A DNA stretch of 64,000 nt from Sphingobacteriaceae bacterium (GCA_903642215.1 CAHJWG010000006.1:160261-224260); one strand, 5' to 3'. Positions 43,646 through 54,337 are shown, counted from the stretch's first letter. The notes: generated by a model from the letters alone, not told the origin. Numbers and translations are program-made.

Positions 43646-46327
43646 CTATTTCAAGTTGATAAATTGTTCGGCCAAATTGCAGCCGCTTACCGAAAGCTGC
43701 GGATTATTCAATTTTGATGCGTTTTCTATCACTACTTTTTTGGTTTCTCCGGGCAAAACCGAAACGTAATTGTCATCATAAAAAACCGGCAAAACGCGTT
43801 TATGAGTTGAAGCATCCACCAGCGACAAACGGTTAAAAAACGCCATCGGTGCTTTTGCCGGATTGCTTAACGTAACCTCAATTTTACCGTTACTTAATTT
43901 TTCTGCCGAAGTTTGCAATTGCGATTTTGCCAGTTTTTGCAAACCCGAATGATTACCGTTTGCATCCGGCAGCCAGTAAATATTTTCGCTCAGTTTGTTT
44001 TTGTTTTTGTCGAGGATTTGCAAAACCAGGAACACGCCTGCATTTTTGGCGCGCTGCTCCACTACTGTTTTTATCGGCAAAAAACCTTTAACCGATGAAG
44101 GCTGCGCCTCCACAAAAACCTGCGTAATGGCACTGTCCAAGCCATTCATATCAATGGTTTTGGCTACCAGCATCAAATCGCGCCTGGTTTCAAACGTATT
44201 ATTTACCACCGAAACCATGCCCGAAAACGGATTATACATAGAATGCAAAGGCTCGCTTCCGCTGTGCAAACCATACAAACAAGCATTTGGGTCTAAGTAA
44301 TAATCGTACATCTGGCCGCGCATCGCCGTCCATGGGTTTTGTGTTTTCCAAATAATCGTTCCCGTGTACCAGCTCCACATGTGCGAGCTGAAACCTTCCA
44401 TCAAAGCGCGGTACTGATCGTAATTGACCAGCTGCGCCTTCGTGGCAAAATCTTCCGCATTTTTAGCTTTTCCGTACGGATCGATGGACGCATCATAGCC
44501 AATATATTTATGGTAATCCCAAACCGAATCTACTTCGCTATGTTTCGTTTGTGCATCATATTTTGGGGCGATCAGGTTCTTCTCCGGAATAAACCGCTGC
44601 AAAGATTCGTAATCACTCACGCCAACAGAACCAATTTCGGAGTTGAAAGGATACGTGCGATCTTCCCAAAAAGCAGATAACGGCTGGATTCCATACGGAC
44701 CATCGCCGTTGCCGCCCAGCGTATTCATCGACATCTTTTCGGAGTTGGAATAATCCACAAACCAGCGCGTGCCATCCAGTTTTGGCATGATCGTATCGCG
44801 CACGGCCAGCAAAATATCTTCCGGCGGCGTAATCTCATTTCCGCCGCACCAAATGGCCAGCGAAGCATGATTACGAACTAATTTAATCTGATCCGCAACA
44901 GATTTTAAATACAATGCATGATCGTCCGGATATTTGCGGCGCGTCCACTGGTCTTCCGCTTTCATCGGATCAACCCATTTACCGTCCGCATCACCCGAAA
45001 TCCAGAAATCCTGGAAAACCAATAGGCCGTACTTATCACAAGCCGCATAAAATTCTGGCCGTTCTACCAAAGCGCCACCCCAAACACGGATTAGATTCAA
45101 GTTCATATCACGATGAAAACGAACTTCCGCATCATAACGCGCATCGGTAAAACGCAGCATCGCATCCGAAATAATCCAGTTTCCACCTTTAATAAATACT
45201 TTTTGTCCGTTGATATTAATTTGCCGACTATGCGTTTCCGCATTCCATTCCGAAGAAATCTGCCGCACACCAACCGAAACATTTTCCTGATCAGAAACCG
45301 TTCCGTCAGCCACAAAACTCATTTTTGAGTTGTACAGGTTTTGCGGACCATAACCATTTGGCCACCATAATTTTGGGTTTTTCAGGCTGAAATCTGCCAG
45401 CGCAACTTCCTGCGTAGAATTGGCCGGAATCGATACCGGTTTAGAAACTGTTTGTCCATCCAAAACATATTGCAATACGCCTTTTACCGCATGATTTGTT
45501 GGATTTTGTAACTCCGAAGAAGCTTTAATAATGACTGGCTGCTGCTTGCCCGCCACTTGCCGAACGCCCGGAACAACCGTAATTACATGCGGATTTTTAA
45601 GGTTGATTTCGCCCGTTTTCTCAATTGTAACTTTATCCCAGATGCCGGTATTCCGGTCGCGCATCGGCTGTATCCAATCCCAGCCGGCCGTATATTGCAA
45701 GCCAACGCCTTTAGCAATCCGGCCGTCGCCACCTTGTCCGCCGTTCGGGTTTCCAACCGGATCGGGCGGATAAACCAGCACAGCCAAACGGTTTTTTCCG
45801 TTTTTATTGAGCAGCGAACTGATGTTATATGATTCGCGCAAAAACATGCCGACGTGCGTTTTCGGGTTTACTTTTTTACCGTTCAAATAAATCTCTGCGG
45901 AGTAATTTATGCCACGAAAATTCAAATAAATCTGATGACCGTTTGCTGGTGCAGCTTCTTCAAAATCTTTTACAAACCAGTATGTATAATAATCGCGGCC
46001 GGTGTTGTAAATATCCTTGATGTGCTCATTATTCATCCCGTAAAAAGGATCGGACACTTTTTTATTGTTTAAAAGCGAAGTTAAAACCGTGCCCGGAACC
46101 GTTGCCGGCAGCCAGTTTTGGGTAGATAAATTGGATTGAGAAAGTGCATTTCCATCAGCTTTAACTTCTGAAATTGGCGCACATTTCCAACCGGAATTTA
46201 ATTCGTACGATGTTTGCGCTTTGGCCATCGGCACCAAAAAAACACCGATAAAAACAGCATGTAAAACCGTCTTTAAAAACCGGTTAATAATTTTTTTGGC
46301 GGAAGGAATATCAATTTGGTTTTGCAA
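43646..46327 (-). CDS. GH2 beta-mannosidase-type glycosidase, secreted
   Basis: This 893-aa protein has a signal region (VLHAVFIGVFLVPMAKAQ). It is followed by a GH2 sugar-binding domain, an immunoglobulin-like domain and the TIM barrel with acid/base E in WCGGNEITPPED and nucleophile E in NSEIGSVGVSD. Sequence features (LRESYNISSLL, NRTGIWD-like RNTGIWDKV, MWSWYTGTIIWKTQNPW) resemble mannosylglycoprotein endo-beta-mannosidase and exo-beta-glucosaminidase members rather than beta-galactosidase. In this locus, cleavage of the Man-beta-1,4-GlcNAc bond of the N-glycan core is the likely role. It lies 17 bp from the GH29 gene upstream, so co-transcription is likely. Confidence 0.82.
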   Translation of the reverse strand: MQNQIDIPSAKKIINRFLKTVLHAVFIGVFLVPMAKAQTSYELNSGWKCAPISEVKADGNALSQSNLSTQNWLPATVPGTVLTSLLNNKKVSDPFYGMNNEHIKDIYNTGRDYYTYWFVKDFEEAAPANGHQIYLNFRGINYSAEIYLNGKKVNPKTHVGMFLRESYNISSLLNKNGKNRLAVLVYPPDPVGNPNGGQGGDGRIAKGVGLQYTAGWDWIQPMRDRNTGIWDKVTIEKTGEINLKNPHVITVVPGVRQVAGKQQPVIIKASSELQNPTNHAVKGVLQYVLDGQTVSKPVSIPANSTQEVALADFSLKNPKLWWPNGYGPQNLYNSKMSFVADGTVSDQENVSVGVRQISSEWNAETHSRQININGQKVFIKGGNWIISDAMLRFTDARYDAEVRFHRDMNLNLIRVWGGALVERPEFYAACDKYGLLVFQDFWISGDADGKWVDPMKAEDQWTRRKYPDDHALYLKSVADQIKLVRNHASLAIWCGGNEITPPEDILLAVRDTIMPKLDGTRWFVDYSNSEKMSMNTLGGNGDGPYGIQPLSAFWEDRTYPFNSEIGSVGVSDYESLQRFIPEKNLIAPKYDAQTKHSEVDSVWDYHKYIGYDASIDPYGKAKNAEDFATKAQLVNYDQYRALMEGFSSHMWSWYTGTIIWKTQNPWTAMRGQMYDYYLDPNACLYGLHSGSEPLHSMYNPFSGMVSVVNNTFETRRDLMLVAKTIDMNGLDSAITQVFVEAQPSSVKGFLPIKTVVEQRAKNAGVFLVLQILDKNKNKLSENIYWLPDANGNHSGLQKLAKSQLQTSAEKLSNGKIEVTLSNPAKAPMAFFNRLSLVDASTHKRVLPVFYDDNYVSVLPGETKKVVIENASKLNNPQLSVSGCNLAEQFINLK

Positions 46328-46344
46328 AATTTCTATCTAAAAAA

Positions 46345-47805
46345 TCAATATTCAATTTTAAAACACGCTGCTTCTTTTAAGGCAGTATTTTGGGCAGCAG
46401 CAGGAATTGTAACTGCAATTCCATCCGCATTTGTTTTCCATTTCAGCTTTTGATTGCTTCCCAGCAAAACCACATTTTTAACTTTTTTAAGCTGATTTAA
46501 AGGAAAATTCAACATGAAAGGCAACGTAACCGCTTCTTTATCACTCAGCATAAAAGCGTAAATGCTGCTTTTATCCTTGTTTTTTGTGAAGTAAATGTTG
46601 CCGGCAGAATACGGCGCAATCGCTTTGGAATTGTAAATACCTTCGCCGTTAATTTTTATCCAGTCGCCAATTCCAGCCAATCTTTTGTAAGCTTCCGGGT
46701 CCCAATCGCCATCCGGACCAGGGCCGATATTCATCAGCAAATTGCCGCCGCGCGAAACGATTTTAACCAGCAACTGCACAATGTTTTGGGTTGATTTATA
46801 ATGATCACCGGGCACATAACTCCAGGAATTTCCCATCGTGATGCAGCTTTCCCATGGATGATCCAGCGGTTTTTCTGGCACTTCCTGTTCCGGTGTGGTA
46901 TAGTTTTCGTACGGACCAGAAACGGTGCGATCAACCACAATCAATCCCGGCTGGTTTTTGCGGCCCATGGCGGTAATTTTAGCCATATCAATATCCTGAT
47001 TAAACTTGCTGCCGCGCTGCCAATCCACCGTAGTATCAACGGTATTTAACGGCCGAACCCAGCCACCATCCAGCCACAAAATATCAACTTTGCCGTAACC
47101 GGTCATCAGTTCCTGAATCTGGTTATAGGTAAAATTTTTAAACTGATTCCATTTTTCAGGATGCTTGGCCGGATCATAATTTACGTTACGATCTTTCGGC
47201 GGAAAATACGGCCACCAGTAATAAGGCGAATGCCAGTCTGGCTTGGAAAAGTACGCGCCAACCATAAAATTCTCCCTCCGGAAAGCATCAAAAATTTCTT
47301 TGGTCACATTGGCCCGCGGGTTTTTGGAGAAAGGCGTTTTTACATCGGTGATTTTATAATCCGTTTGCTTGGTATCAAACATCGAAAAACCATCGTGGTG
47401 CTTCGTGGTAAAAACCACGTATTTCATACCGGCGGTTTGGGCGGCTTTTACCCATTTTTCTGGGTTAAATTTTGTCGGGTTGAAGGTAGTTTGCAGGTTT
47501 TCGTACGCTTTTACGTATCCGGCGTAAGTAGCACTATACGGGCCTTTGCGCTGCGTCCAGCCTTCGTCTTCCGGGCAAATGCTCCAGCTTTCTACCACGC
47601 CCCACTCGCTGTAAGTGCCCCAGTGCATAAACAGGCCGAACTTTAAATCCTGCCATTGCGCCAGTTTTTGCTGTACTGCCGGATCGGTTGGCGCAACGTA
47701 TTGTTTAGACATATTGTGCTGCTGTGCATGAGCGAAATCAAACAAAAACAGCAGCGTTACTATGGCTAAACCTTTTAAAATACGGAAGGAAATAAGCTTA
47801 GTCAT
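46345..47805 (-). CDS. GH29 alpha-L-fucosidase
   Basis: This 486-aa protein has a signal peptide ending at DFAHAQ. Its GH29 barrel shows FGLFMHWGTYSEWG, FTTKHHDGFSMFD and the nucleophile D246 in DILWLDGGW. It has only a small C-terminal beta domain and no CBM, unlike the fucosidase at 34186. This one has the canonical W-L-D-G motif, so the two enzymes probably cut different linkages. It is the gene immediately after the ROK regulator (41-bp gap) and starts the enzyme series. Confidence 0.9.
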   Translation of the reverse strand: MTKLISFRILKGLAIVTLLFLFDFAHAQQHNMSKQYVAPTDPAVQQKLAQWQDLKFGLFMHWGTYSEWGVVESWSICPEDEGWTQRKGPYSATYAGYVKAYENLQTTFNPTKFNPEKWVKAAQTAGMKYVVFTTKHHDGFSMFDTKQTDYKITDVKTPFSKNPRANVTKEIFDAFRRENFMVGAYFSKPDWHSPYYWWPYFPPKDRNVNYDPAKHPEKWNQFKNFTYNQIQELMTGYGKVDILWLDGGWVRPLNTVDTTVDWQRGSKFNQDIDMAKITAMGRKNQPGLIVVDRTVSGPYENYTTPEQEVPEKPLDHPWESCITMGNSWSYVPGDHYKSTQNIVQLLVKIVSRGGNLLMNIGPGPDGDWDPEAYKRLAGIGDWIKINGEGIYNSKAIAPYSAGNIYFTKNKDKSSIYAFMLSDKEAVTLPFMLNFPLNQLKKVKNVVLLGSNQKLKWKTNADGIAVTIPAAAQNTALKEAACFKIEY

Positions 47806-47846
47806 GATTTTCAGTTACTGATCGATACCAAATTTACGGTTACTAT

Positions 47847-49055
47847 TTATACTAAAGAGCACTCCTTAATTTCTGTAAGTTTTTCTTCAAGATTTTTACC
47901 AAAATTTTCTACCACTAAAGCTGCACTACCTATTAACTGCGCTTTTATGTTGAGATTAGAAATAATAAATTTTGTGTACTTTGTTAATCGCGGGATGCAA
48001 TGCTCATTGATAGCCTGCTGGATGGGTGCCATCCATAAATTACCCACAATGCTTCCTTTACCACTTAAAACTATAGCTGCCGGATTCATTAAATGGATCA
48101 AAATAGCTAAACCTTCACCTACGTGGTAAGCCGCTTCCGAAATAAGCCTTACAGAAAAGGCATCGCCTTTAACTGCTTCGGATATGATTAAATCGGCATC
48201 AATGTCTTCATAAGCAGCCAGGCTGGTAATTTGACCTTTTTTTATTCCTTCTTTAGCCGTAGCTGTTACTGCAATCAAAGATGCTTCTGTTTCCAAACAA
48301 CCGTGCTTGCCGCAGGTACAAAGTTTCCCATTTTTAAAAAGCGGAATATGACTGAATTCACCGGCTAAACCATTATTTCCTCTAAAAATTTTATCATTCA
48401 GGATCATTCCCAAACCAATTCCCCAGCCTAAATTAAGCACCATCACGTTTTTAAGATTGGCGGCTAAGCCAAACTTTTGTTCGGCTAAAGCAATCGCGGT
48501 AGAATCATTAGCCAAAAAAACCGGTATCGATATTTTTTGCTGGATGTATTCGACAAGCGTTTGATCAAAAACATTTAAATAAGTGTAGTTAACGCCTTTT
48601 TCGGTATCCACAAAACCCGGCATGGAAATGCCGATACCAATTATGCTGCTTTTGGTGATGCCGGAGTTATCTATAAATTCATTTAAACAGTTAAGTAACA
48701 TTTCGGGTTGTAAGTCGTGAATATTGAATTCATAACGTTTTGTTTCGGTAATGAAATTGTTTTTCATATCCACCATAACCATTTGTGCCGAAAACTGATC
48801 CATCGCTACAGATAATATATAGTGCGTACCGGCAATCAGTGAATAGTTAAGCGGCTTACGGCCTCCGCTGGAATTTGCAAATCCTTTTTCTTCAATATAA
48901 CCTTCTTTAATCAATTCATTTAATACCCTGGTAGCATGCGGGATGCTTTTACCGGTGTAATTACTAATATCTGCACTGGTTAATACATTGTTGTAATATA
49001 AACACTTGATTGTTTCACTATAGTTAAGTAAAAAATCGATTCTATGAGCAGACAT
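47847..49055 (-). CDS. ROK-family transcriptional repressor (NagC/Mlc type)
   Basis: This 402-aa protein has an N-terminal winged helix (residues ~10-75, TSADISNYTGKSIPHATRVLNELIKEGYI) and a ROK sugar-kinase-like domain. It has the zinc motif CTCGKHGC followed by LETE near residue 250 and GLAGEFSH just before. These are the features of NagC/Mlc/XylR-type repressors, which sense a sugar or sugar phosphate. It is divergent from susC and leads the enzyme run, so it is well placed to control both directions. Its ligand is probably a GlcNAc-, mannose- or fucose-derived sugar. Confidence 0.88.
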   Translation of the reverse strand: MSAHRIDFLLNYSETIKCLYYNNVLTSADISNYTGKSIPHATRVLNELIKEGYIEEKGFANSSGGRKPLNYSLIAGTHYILSVAMDQFSAQMVMVDMKNNFITETKRYEFNIHDLQPEMLLNCLNEFIDNSGITKSSIIGIGISMPGFVDTEKGVNYTYLNVFDQTLVEYIQQKISIPVFLANDSTAIALAEQKFGLAANLKNVMVLNLGWGIGLGMILNDKIFRGNNGLAGEFSHIPLFKNGKLCTCGKHGCLETEASLIAVTATAKEGIKKGQITSLAAYEDIDADLIISEAVKGDAFSVRLISEAAYHVGEGLAILIHLMNPAAIVLSGKGSIVGNLWMAPIQQAINEHCIPRLTKYTKFIISNLNIKAQLIGSAALVVENFGKNLEEKLTEIKECSLV

Positions 49056-49525
49056 TCGTATGTTTAATAATTTACATATTTAGAATTTTTATCTGGCAAA
49101 TGAAATACTTTTTAAAAATTTAAAAAAGAAGTAGGATGTTTAAAATTTTATTATTTACTTAGACCGTTATATTAAATTCTAAGCTACAAGATATAATTTT
49201 GTAGAAATCAGCGTTATTTAATTCGTATTATTTTAGAAAATAGAAAGATATATTGTTACTTCTGCTTTTATTAAAGAAAGCTTATACGAATTGTAATTTC
49301 AAACCGATAACTTTAAAAAAGAATACTCTTTTTAGCAGATAAAAATTGAACACAACAAATTTTACATTATAAATTAATTAACACTAACTAAAAACTATGA
49401 CAAAAAAAACTACTATCCCGTTTTTATAAGAAATTTAAATAAAACATCTTATAAAAGAAGCATTTGCTTCAAAAAATTATCGCTTAATCAAGCAGATTAC
49501 ATCATTAACCTAACCATGTACAAGT
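49056..49525. promoter_or_regulatory. 470-bp divergent control region between the ROK gene and susC
   Basis: AT-rich and free of ORFs. One TAnnTTTG-type -7 element (TAATTTTG, 49194-49201) points towards susC, but I see no good -33 box at the proper distance. An iterated-motif copy is at 49448-49464, about 60 bp before the susC start. No clear palindromic ROK operator was found by eye. The promoters for both transcripts must lie here. Confidence 0.5.
49448..49464 (-). repeat. Iterated motif copy (GCTTCTTTTA core) upstream of susC
   Basis: The plus strand reads TCTTATAAAAGAAGCAT. It is the last copy before a ~6.5-kb stretch with no exact copy of either core. Confidence 0.75.
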
Positions 49526-52500
49526 ATGAAAATCAGTAAACACCTGCAAGGTGTAAAGGTTAAACATAGCTTGCCAAAGCTATCTTTATCAGCAAAAGTT
49601 GCATTTGCTTCTGTTTTGCTTTTAAGCCTCGATGCTAAAGCCTATTCGAGCAAAAACATTTTAAATACAGCTGTATTTAAATCAGCGCATTTGTCTAACA
49701 ACAAGTTGGTTGATATTACCGTTACCGGTAAAATATCAGACGAAAAAGGACAGCCATTAATTGGTGTATCCATAAAAGTAAAAGGTGCAGCCACCGGTGT
49801 ATCTACAGATGTAAATGGTGTTTTTACCCTTGAAGCACCGGAAAACGGCACTTTAGTATTATCCTACATTGGCTATGCCACCCAGGAGATTGCGATAGGC
49901 GGTAGAAAAACAATTAACATTAACCTTTCACCTTCTGCAAATAATTTAAACGAAGTTGTTGTAACAGCTTTAGGTATCAGAAAAGAAGAAAGAACTTTAG
50001 GTTATTCTGTTTCTACAGTAGGCGGTGAAACGCTCAACATAGCAAAAGAAACCAACGTAGCCAGTTCCTTGGAAGGCCGTGTTGCCGGTTTAAGTATAAA
50101 CAGCACTAATGGTGGTGCCGGTTCATCAGCCCGTATTTTATTGCGTGGGGTATCCAGTGCCAGTGCAGGTTCCCCGCTATTTGTTATTAACGGTGTTCCT
50201 ATGGATAACACACAAAGAGGCCAGTCTGGTGAGTGGGGCGGTGCGGATTATGGTGATGGTATTGCCAACATTAATCCGGATGACATCGAAACGATGACGG
50301 TATTAAAAGGCCAATCGGCTTCAGCCTTGTATGGTACAAGAGCATCTAACGGTGTTATTTTAATTACTACTAAATCCGGTAAGAAAAATTCCGGCTTTGG
50401 TGTTGAGTATAATGCTAACTTTCAGTTGGATAAAGTTTATGATAACACTGACTTTCAAACTATCTATGGGCAGGGCGAAAACGGACTTAAACCAGCAAAC
50501 GCTGCAAGTGCTTTAAGTTCCGGTAACTTGGCCTGGGGAGCAAGGCTCGACGGATCGCAAGTAATCCAGTACGACGGTAAGAGCTATGCTTATTCGAAAA
50601 CTAGTGATGATTATACCAAATTTTACAAGACTGGTAATACTTTTACTAACACAGTTGCATTAACCGGTGGTAACGAAACCGGGGCATTTCGTTTATCACT
50701 GTCGGATTTAAATAATCATGCAATTACACCAAATAGTGGGCTTGACAGAAAAACATTCAATTTCAACGGGTCACAAACTGTAATTAAAAATTTGGATGTT
50801 AACTTAGTAGCCAATTATATTATTGATAATGAAAGAAATCGTTCTGGTTTAAGTGATGGTCCCGGTAACCCTAACAACGTACAATTTTTAGCGCCAAATG
50901 AAGCGCAAAGTATTTTGGCACCAGGTACAACAGCAACCGGTAAAGAACAATCTTTCACTAATGATATTTATGTAACCAATCCTTATTTTGCAGCTTATAA
51001 CTTTGTAACCAATACTAAAAGGGAGCGTTTAATAACTTCTGTATCTGCCAAATACAATTTTACTCCATGGGCTTATGTACAAGGCCGGGTTGGTTATGAT
51101 AAAATTAACGATTCACGCTTAGGAATTACTCCAACAGGTACTGCTTTTGCAAGTGGAAATGGATCTATCCAAACACAAACAACTCAACTTACTGAGTTTA
51201 ACGGTGATGTGTTATTAGGCGCAAAGCATGATCTTGTTAAAGATTTATTGAACCTTGATCTATCCATAGGCGGTAACATTCGAAAGAGCAATTCATCCGG
51301 AACTTATATTAATGGCGATAACTTTATCATACCTTACTTCTACGATCTGTCAAATGTGCCAAGCAGAAGTAGCGGTAACCAAGGTATTTCTGCATTGCAA
51401 ACAAATTCTGCTTATTATACAGCTGATTTTGCCATCAAAAACTTTTTAGTTTTGAGCACAAGCGGCCGTTATGATTATTACAGCAGTATCCTTAGCAGTG
51501 TAGGCCCGGGTATATTTACTCCATCTGTATCTGCAAGTTTTATTTTTTCTGACCTTACCCATATTAATGGGCTTGATTTCGGCAAGTTACGTGCTTCTTA
51601 TGCTAAAACAAGCGGAAGCCCATCTCCATATTCCAATCAAGTTTATTATAGTGTAAATAATTCAATTAACGGTACCAATGCCGGAAGTTTAAGTACACAA
51701 TTACCAAATATATTCTTAAAACCTTTTACTTTAAGTGAATTGGAAATTGGTACCGAGATGAAATTTTTTAATGATCGTTTAGGCTTAGATATCGCTTATT
51801 TTTCTAAAAAAACCAAAAACGAAATTATCAATAGCACTATTGATATTGCAAGCGGTTACACCAATAGCTATGTGCCTTCTGCAGCAAACCAAAATAGAGG
51901 TTTAGAAATTGAAATACACGGAACACCAGTAAGGAGCAATGATTTTAGCTGGACACCTGCATTTAACTTTACTTATGTAAAAAATAAGGTTTTATCTACA
52001 GATGCAACTAATTCTAATATAGGGTTAGGTACTTATCGCCCGCTGAATGCAACTACTGCTTTTGTGGTAGGAATGGAAGGTCCTCAAATTTTAGCTAACG
52101 ATTATAAACGCAACGCAAACGGACAAATTATTTTTGATGCAACTGGTAATGCCGAAGCAACAGGTCGTATTCCTTTAGGAAGTGTTGTACCTAAGGTATA
52201 TGGTGGTTTGAATAATGATTTTAATTACAAAAAATTTAACTTATCTTTTTTAGTTGATTATCGTTATGGTAATAAGATATTATCAGCCACTAATTACTAT
52301 AGCATTTTCCGCGGTTTAAATAAAATGACCCTTAATGGCCGCGAAACAGGTGTTGTGGGTGCTGGTGTTACAGAAGCAGGTACACCAAATGCGGTTAACG
52401 TCCCTGCTGAAACTTATTATCAAAGCTTAGCACGTAATGTTTCTGCATTAAATGTTTTAGATGGCAGTTTTATCAAGTTGCGTCAAGTTACTTTAGGATA

Positions 52501-52714
52501 TACCATATCAAAAAATATTCTAAACAGTACACCGTTTAACTCCATAACTTTTTCGTTAGTAGGTAGAAACTTGTGGACTATTATGAAGCACACAGATAAT
52601 ATAGATCCTGAATCAAATTTTGCCCCTGGTATTAATTATGCAGGTATTGAAGGTACAAGTGTACCTGCAGTTAGAACTTTCGGGTTTAACGTAAACTTTA
52701 AATTTAAGAAATAA
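49526..52714 (+). CDS. SusC/RagA-family TonB-linked outer-membrane transporter
   Basis: This 1062-aa protein has a long signal region (hydrophobic core AKVAFASVLLLSLDAKA at residues 23-39). A carboxypeptidase-regulatory-like domain starts at about residue 63 (ITVTGKISDEKGQPLIGVS), and the TonB-box region follows at ~145 (NEVVVTALGI). The SusC plug includes INPDDIETMTVLKG and SASALYGTRASNGVI, followed by the barrel. It imports oligosaccharides with its SusD lid, encoded directly after it. In context the ligand is an N-glycan-derived oligosaccharide, or possibly a beta-glucoside given the GH3 gene. Codon use is visibly more AT-rich and lacks the CCGG-rich style of the neighbours. Confidence 0.92.
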   Translation: MKISKHLQGVKVKHSLPKLSLSAKVAFASVLLLSLDAKAYSSKNILNTAVFKSAHLSNNKLVDITVTGKISDEKGQPLIGVSIKVKGAATGVSTDVNGVFTLEAPENGTLVLSYIGYATQEIAIGGRKTININLSPSANNLNEVVVTALGIRKEERTLGYSVSTVGGETLNIAKETNVASSLEGRVAGLSINSTNGGAGSSARILLRGVSSASAGSPLFVINGVPMDNTQRGQSGEWGGADYGDGIANINPDDIETMTVLKGQSASALYGTRASNGVILITTKSGKKNSGFGVEYNANFQLDKVYDNTDFQTIYGQGENGLKPANAASALSSGNLAWGARLDGSQVIQYDGKSYAYSKTSDDYTKFYKTGNTFTNTVALTGGNETGAFRLSLSDLNNHAITPNSGLDRKTFNFNGSQTVIKNLDVNLVANYIIDNERNRSGLSDGPGNPNNVQFLAPNEAQSILAPGTTATGKEQSFTNDIYVTNPYFAAYNFVTNTKRERLITSVSAKYNFTPWAYVQGRVGYDKINDSRLGITPTGTAFASGNGSIQTQTTQLTEFNGDVLLGAKHDLVKDLLNLDLSIGGNIRKSNSSGTYINGDNFIIPYFYDLSNVPSRSSGNQGISALQTNSAYYTADFAIKNFLVLSTSGRYDYYSSILSSVGPGIFTPSVSASFIFSDLTHINGLDFGKLRASYAKTSGSPSPYSNQVYYSVNNSINGTNAGSLSTQLPNIFLKPFTLSELEIGTEMKFFNDRLGLDIAYFSKKTKNEIINSTIDIASGYTNSYVPSAANQNRGLEIEIHGTPVRSNDFSWTPAFNFTYVKNKVLSTDATNSNIGLGTYRPLNATTAFVVGMEGPQILANDYKRNANGQIIFDATGNAEATGRIPLGSVVPKVYGGLNNDFNYKKFNLSFLVDYRYGNKILSATNYYSIFRGLNKMTLNGRETGVVGAGVTEAGTPNAVNVPAETYYQSLARNVSALNVLDGSFIKLRQVTLGYTISKNILNSTPFNSITFSLVGRNLWTIMKHTDNIDPESNFAPGINYAGIEGTSVPAVRTFGFNVNFKFKK

Positions 52715-54315
52715 TGAAGACGAAAAAACAACTCATATATAGTTGCCTTCTTGCCGGTGCCACCTTTATAGCTGGTTGTACTAAAAACTTTGATCAAATC
52801 AATACAGATCCAACAAAGGTAAGTTCGACCTTATTTAATCCAAACTTTTTACTGTCACAGGCTCAAATCCAATTTTCTAATACTGGTTATGACCAGTTAC
52901 TCTTTCAAAGTATGTGGGTACAATCCCTTGCTTCCACTTATGATTATTATGGTAATGGTGATAAATATGTTTATAGAGGAAGCTTCCAGGATTACAAAGC
53001 AAGAACTTGGAATAATGGTTACGGTGCATCAAGGCTTATCGATGAAATGAAAAATTTAATTCAGGGAAATGCTACTTATGCTAACTTGAACAATTGTGGT
53101 ACAATCGCCAGGGTATTAATGCTACAACGCGTAACTGATGCTTATGGCGATATTCCTTACTCACAAGAAGGTCAGGCAAAAGCAGGTATAACTAACCCTG
53201 TATTTGATACGCAACAAAGTATATACACGATTATGTTAACCCAGTTAGATGCTGCAACTGCAGCATTGGATGTAACGAAGGCAGGGCCAACATCCGATTT
53301 GTTTTATGGAGGTGATGTCGCAAAATGGAAAAGACTTGGTTATTCGTTAATGCTTCGTGCAGCAATGCGCTTAACAAAAGTAGATCCTGCTACTGCAAAA
53401 ACTTATGCAGAAAAAGCTTTTGCAGGTGGTACCATGACCAGTATTGCTGATAATGCGAAAGTACAGGCGGATTATACTAATGGTAATGGAAATAGTAATG
53501 CTGCTGCATTATTAGTAACAGACGATTTCAGAGAAGTACGTTGGGGTAATACCTTAATCAGTTATATGAAATCTACCAGCGATCCGCGTATTAGTGCTGT
53601 TGCAGAAATATCTACAGGTACAGGTAAAACTGCTAACCAAACACAGGTTGCAGGTGTTAGTACAGCTGAGTTGCAGATTGGTATGCCAAACGGCTATGAT
53701 TTAAACGGTGGAGCTACAGATATTTCTAAAGCGCCTAATTATCCCGGCACTTCTCCAGCAGCATCTGCAACAGATGCTCCGGCACCAGATGGTAAGTATT
53801 CCCGCCCAAGATTTGCAGTATATGATGACCGTAACGGTATAAATATGCTGTTAACTTATGGCGAAACAGAATTATTATTAGCAGAAGCTGCTATAAAAGG
53901 TTGGGCAACTGGTGTTGCTGCTACACATTATGCAAATGCTTTAGCTGCTGATATGCAATCTTTAGCTCAGTTAAATACATCAGCAGCTGCAACTGTTAAT
54001 GCTGCAAATATTCCTGCTTATGTTGCCGCTCATCCATTAATTACGACTACCGCATTACAGCAAATTAATATGGAATATTATGTAGAAACATCTACAACAT
54101 TTAATTTTAATGAAGCCTGGGCCAACTGGAGAAGATCAGGATTCCCGGCTTTAATACCTGTAATTTATCCAAATCAGTTTTCTGTGGCAATGGTTCCAAG
54201 AAGGATACCTTATCCGGTTACTTTACCGTCAACCAATGGTGCAAATTACTCCGCCGCAGTTGCCCGTTTAACTGGTGGCGATGTCTTTACTGCAAGAGTT
54301 TATTGGGATAAATAA
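52714..54315 (+). CDS. SusD/RagB-family glycan-binding lipoprotein
   Basis: This 533-aa protein has a lipoprotein signal (ATFIAGC, lipidated C22) and the SusD-like N-terminal region with FDQINTDPTKVSSTLFNPNFLL. Helical TPR-like segments follow, including RVTDAYGDIPYSQ, ELLLAEAAIKGW and EAWANWRRSGFP, all standard in the SusD-like_2 group. It caps the SusC barrel at the cell surface and delivers the oligosaccharide. The ATG overlaps the susC stop by 1 bp (TAATG). A terminator follows the stop. Confidence 0.92.
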   Translation: MKTKKQLIYSCLLAGATFIAGCTKNFDQINTDPTKVSSTLFNPNFLLSQAQIQFSNTGYDQLLFQSMWVQSLASTYDYYGNGDKYVYRGSFQDYKARTWNNGYGASRLIDEMKNLIQGNATYANLNNCGTIARVLMLQRVTDAYGDIPYSQEGQAKAGITNPVFDTQQSIYTIMLTQLDAATAALDVTKAGPTSDLFYGGDVAKWKRLGYSLMLRAAMRLTKVDPATAKTYAEKAFAGGTMTSIADNAKVQADYTNGNGNSNAAALLVTDDFREVRWGNTLISYMKSTSDPRISAVAEISTGTGKTANQTQVAGVSTAELQIGMPNGYDLNGGATDISKAPNYPGTSPAASATDAPAPDGKYSRPRFAVYDDRNGINMLLTYGETELLLAEAAIKGWATGVAATHYANALAADMQSLAQLNTSAAATVNAANIPAYVAAHPLITTTALQQINMEYYVETSTTFNFNEAWANWRRSGFPALIPVIYPNQFSVAMVPRRIPYPVTLPSTNGANYSAAVARLTGGDVFTARVYWDK

Positions 54316-54337
54316 TATTTGTTAATTCTTAATCTAC

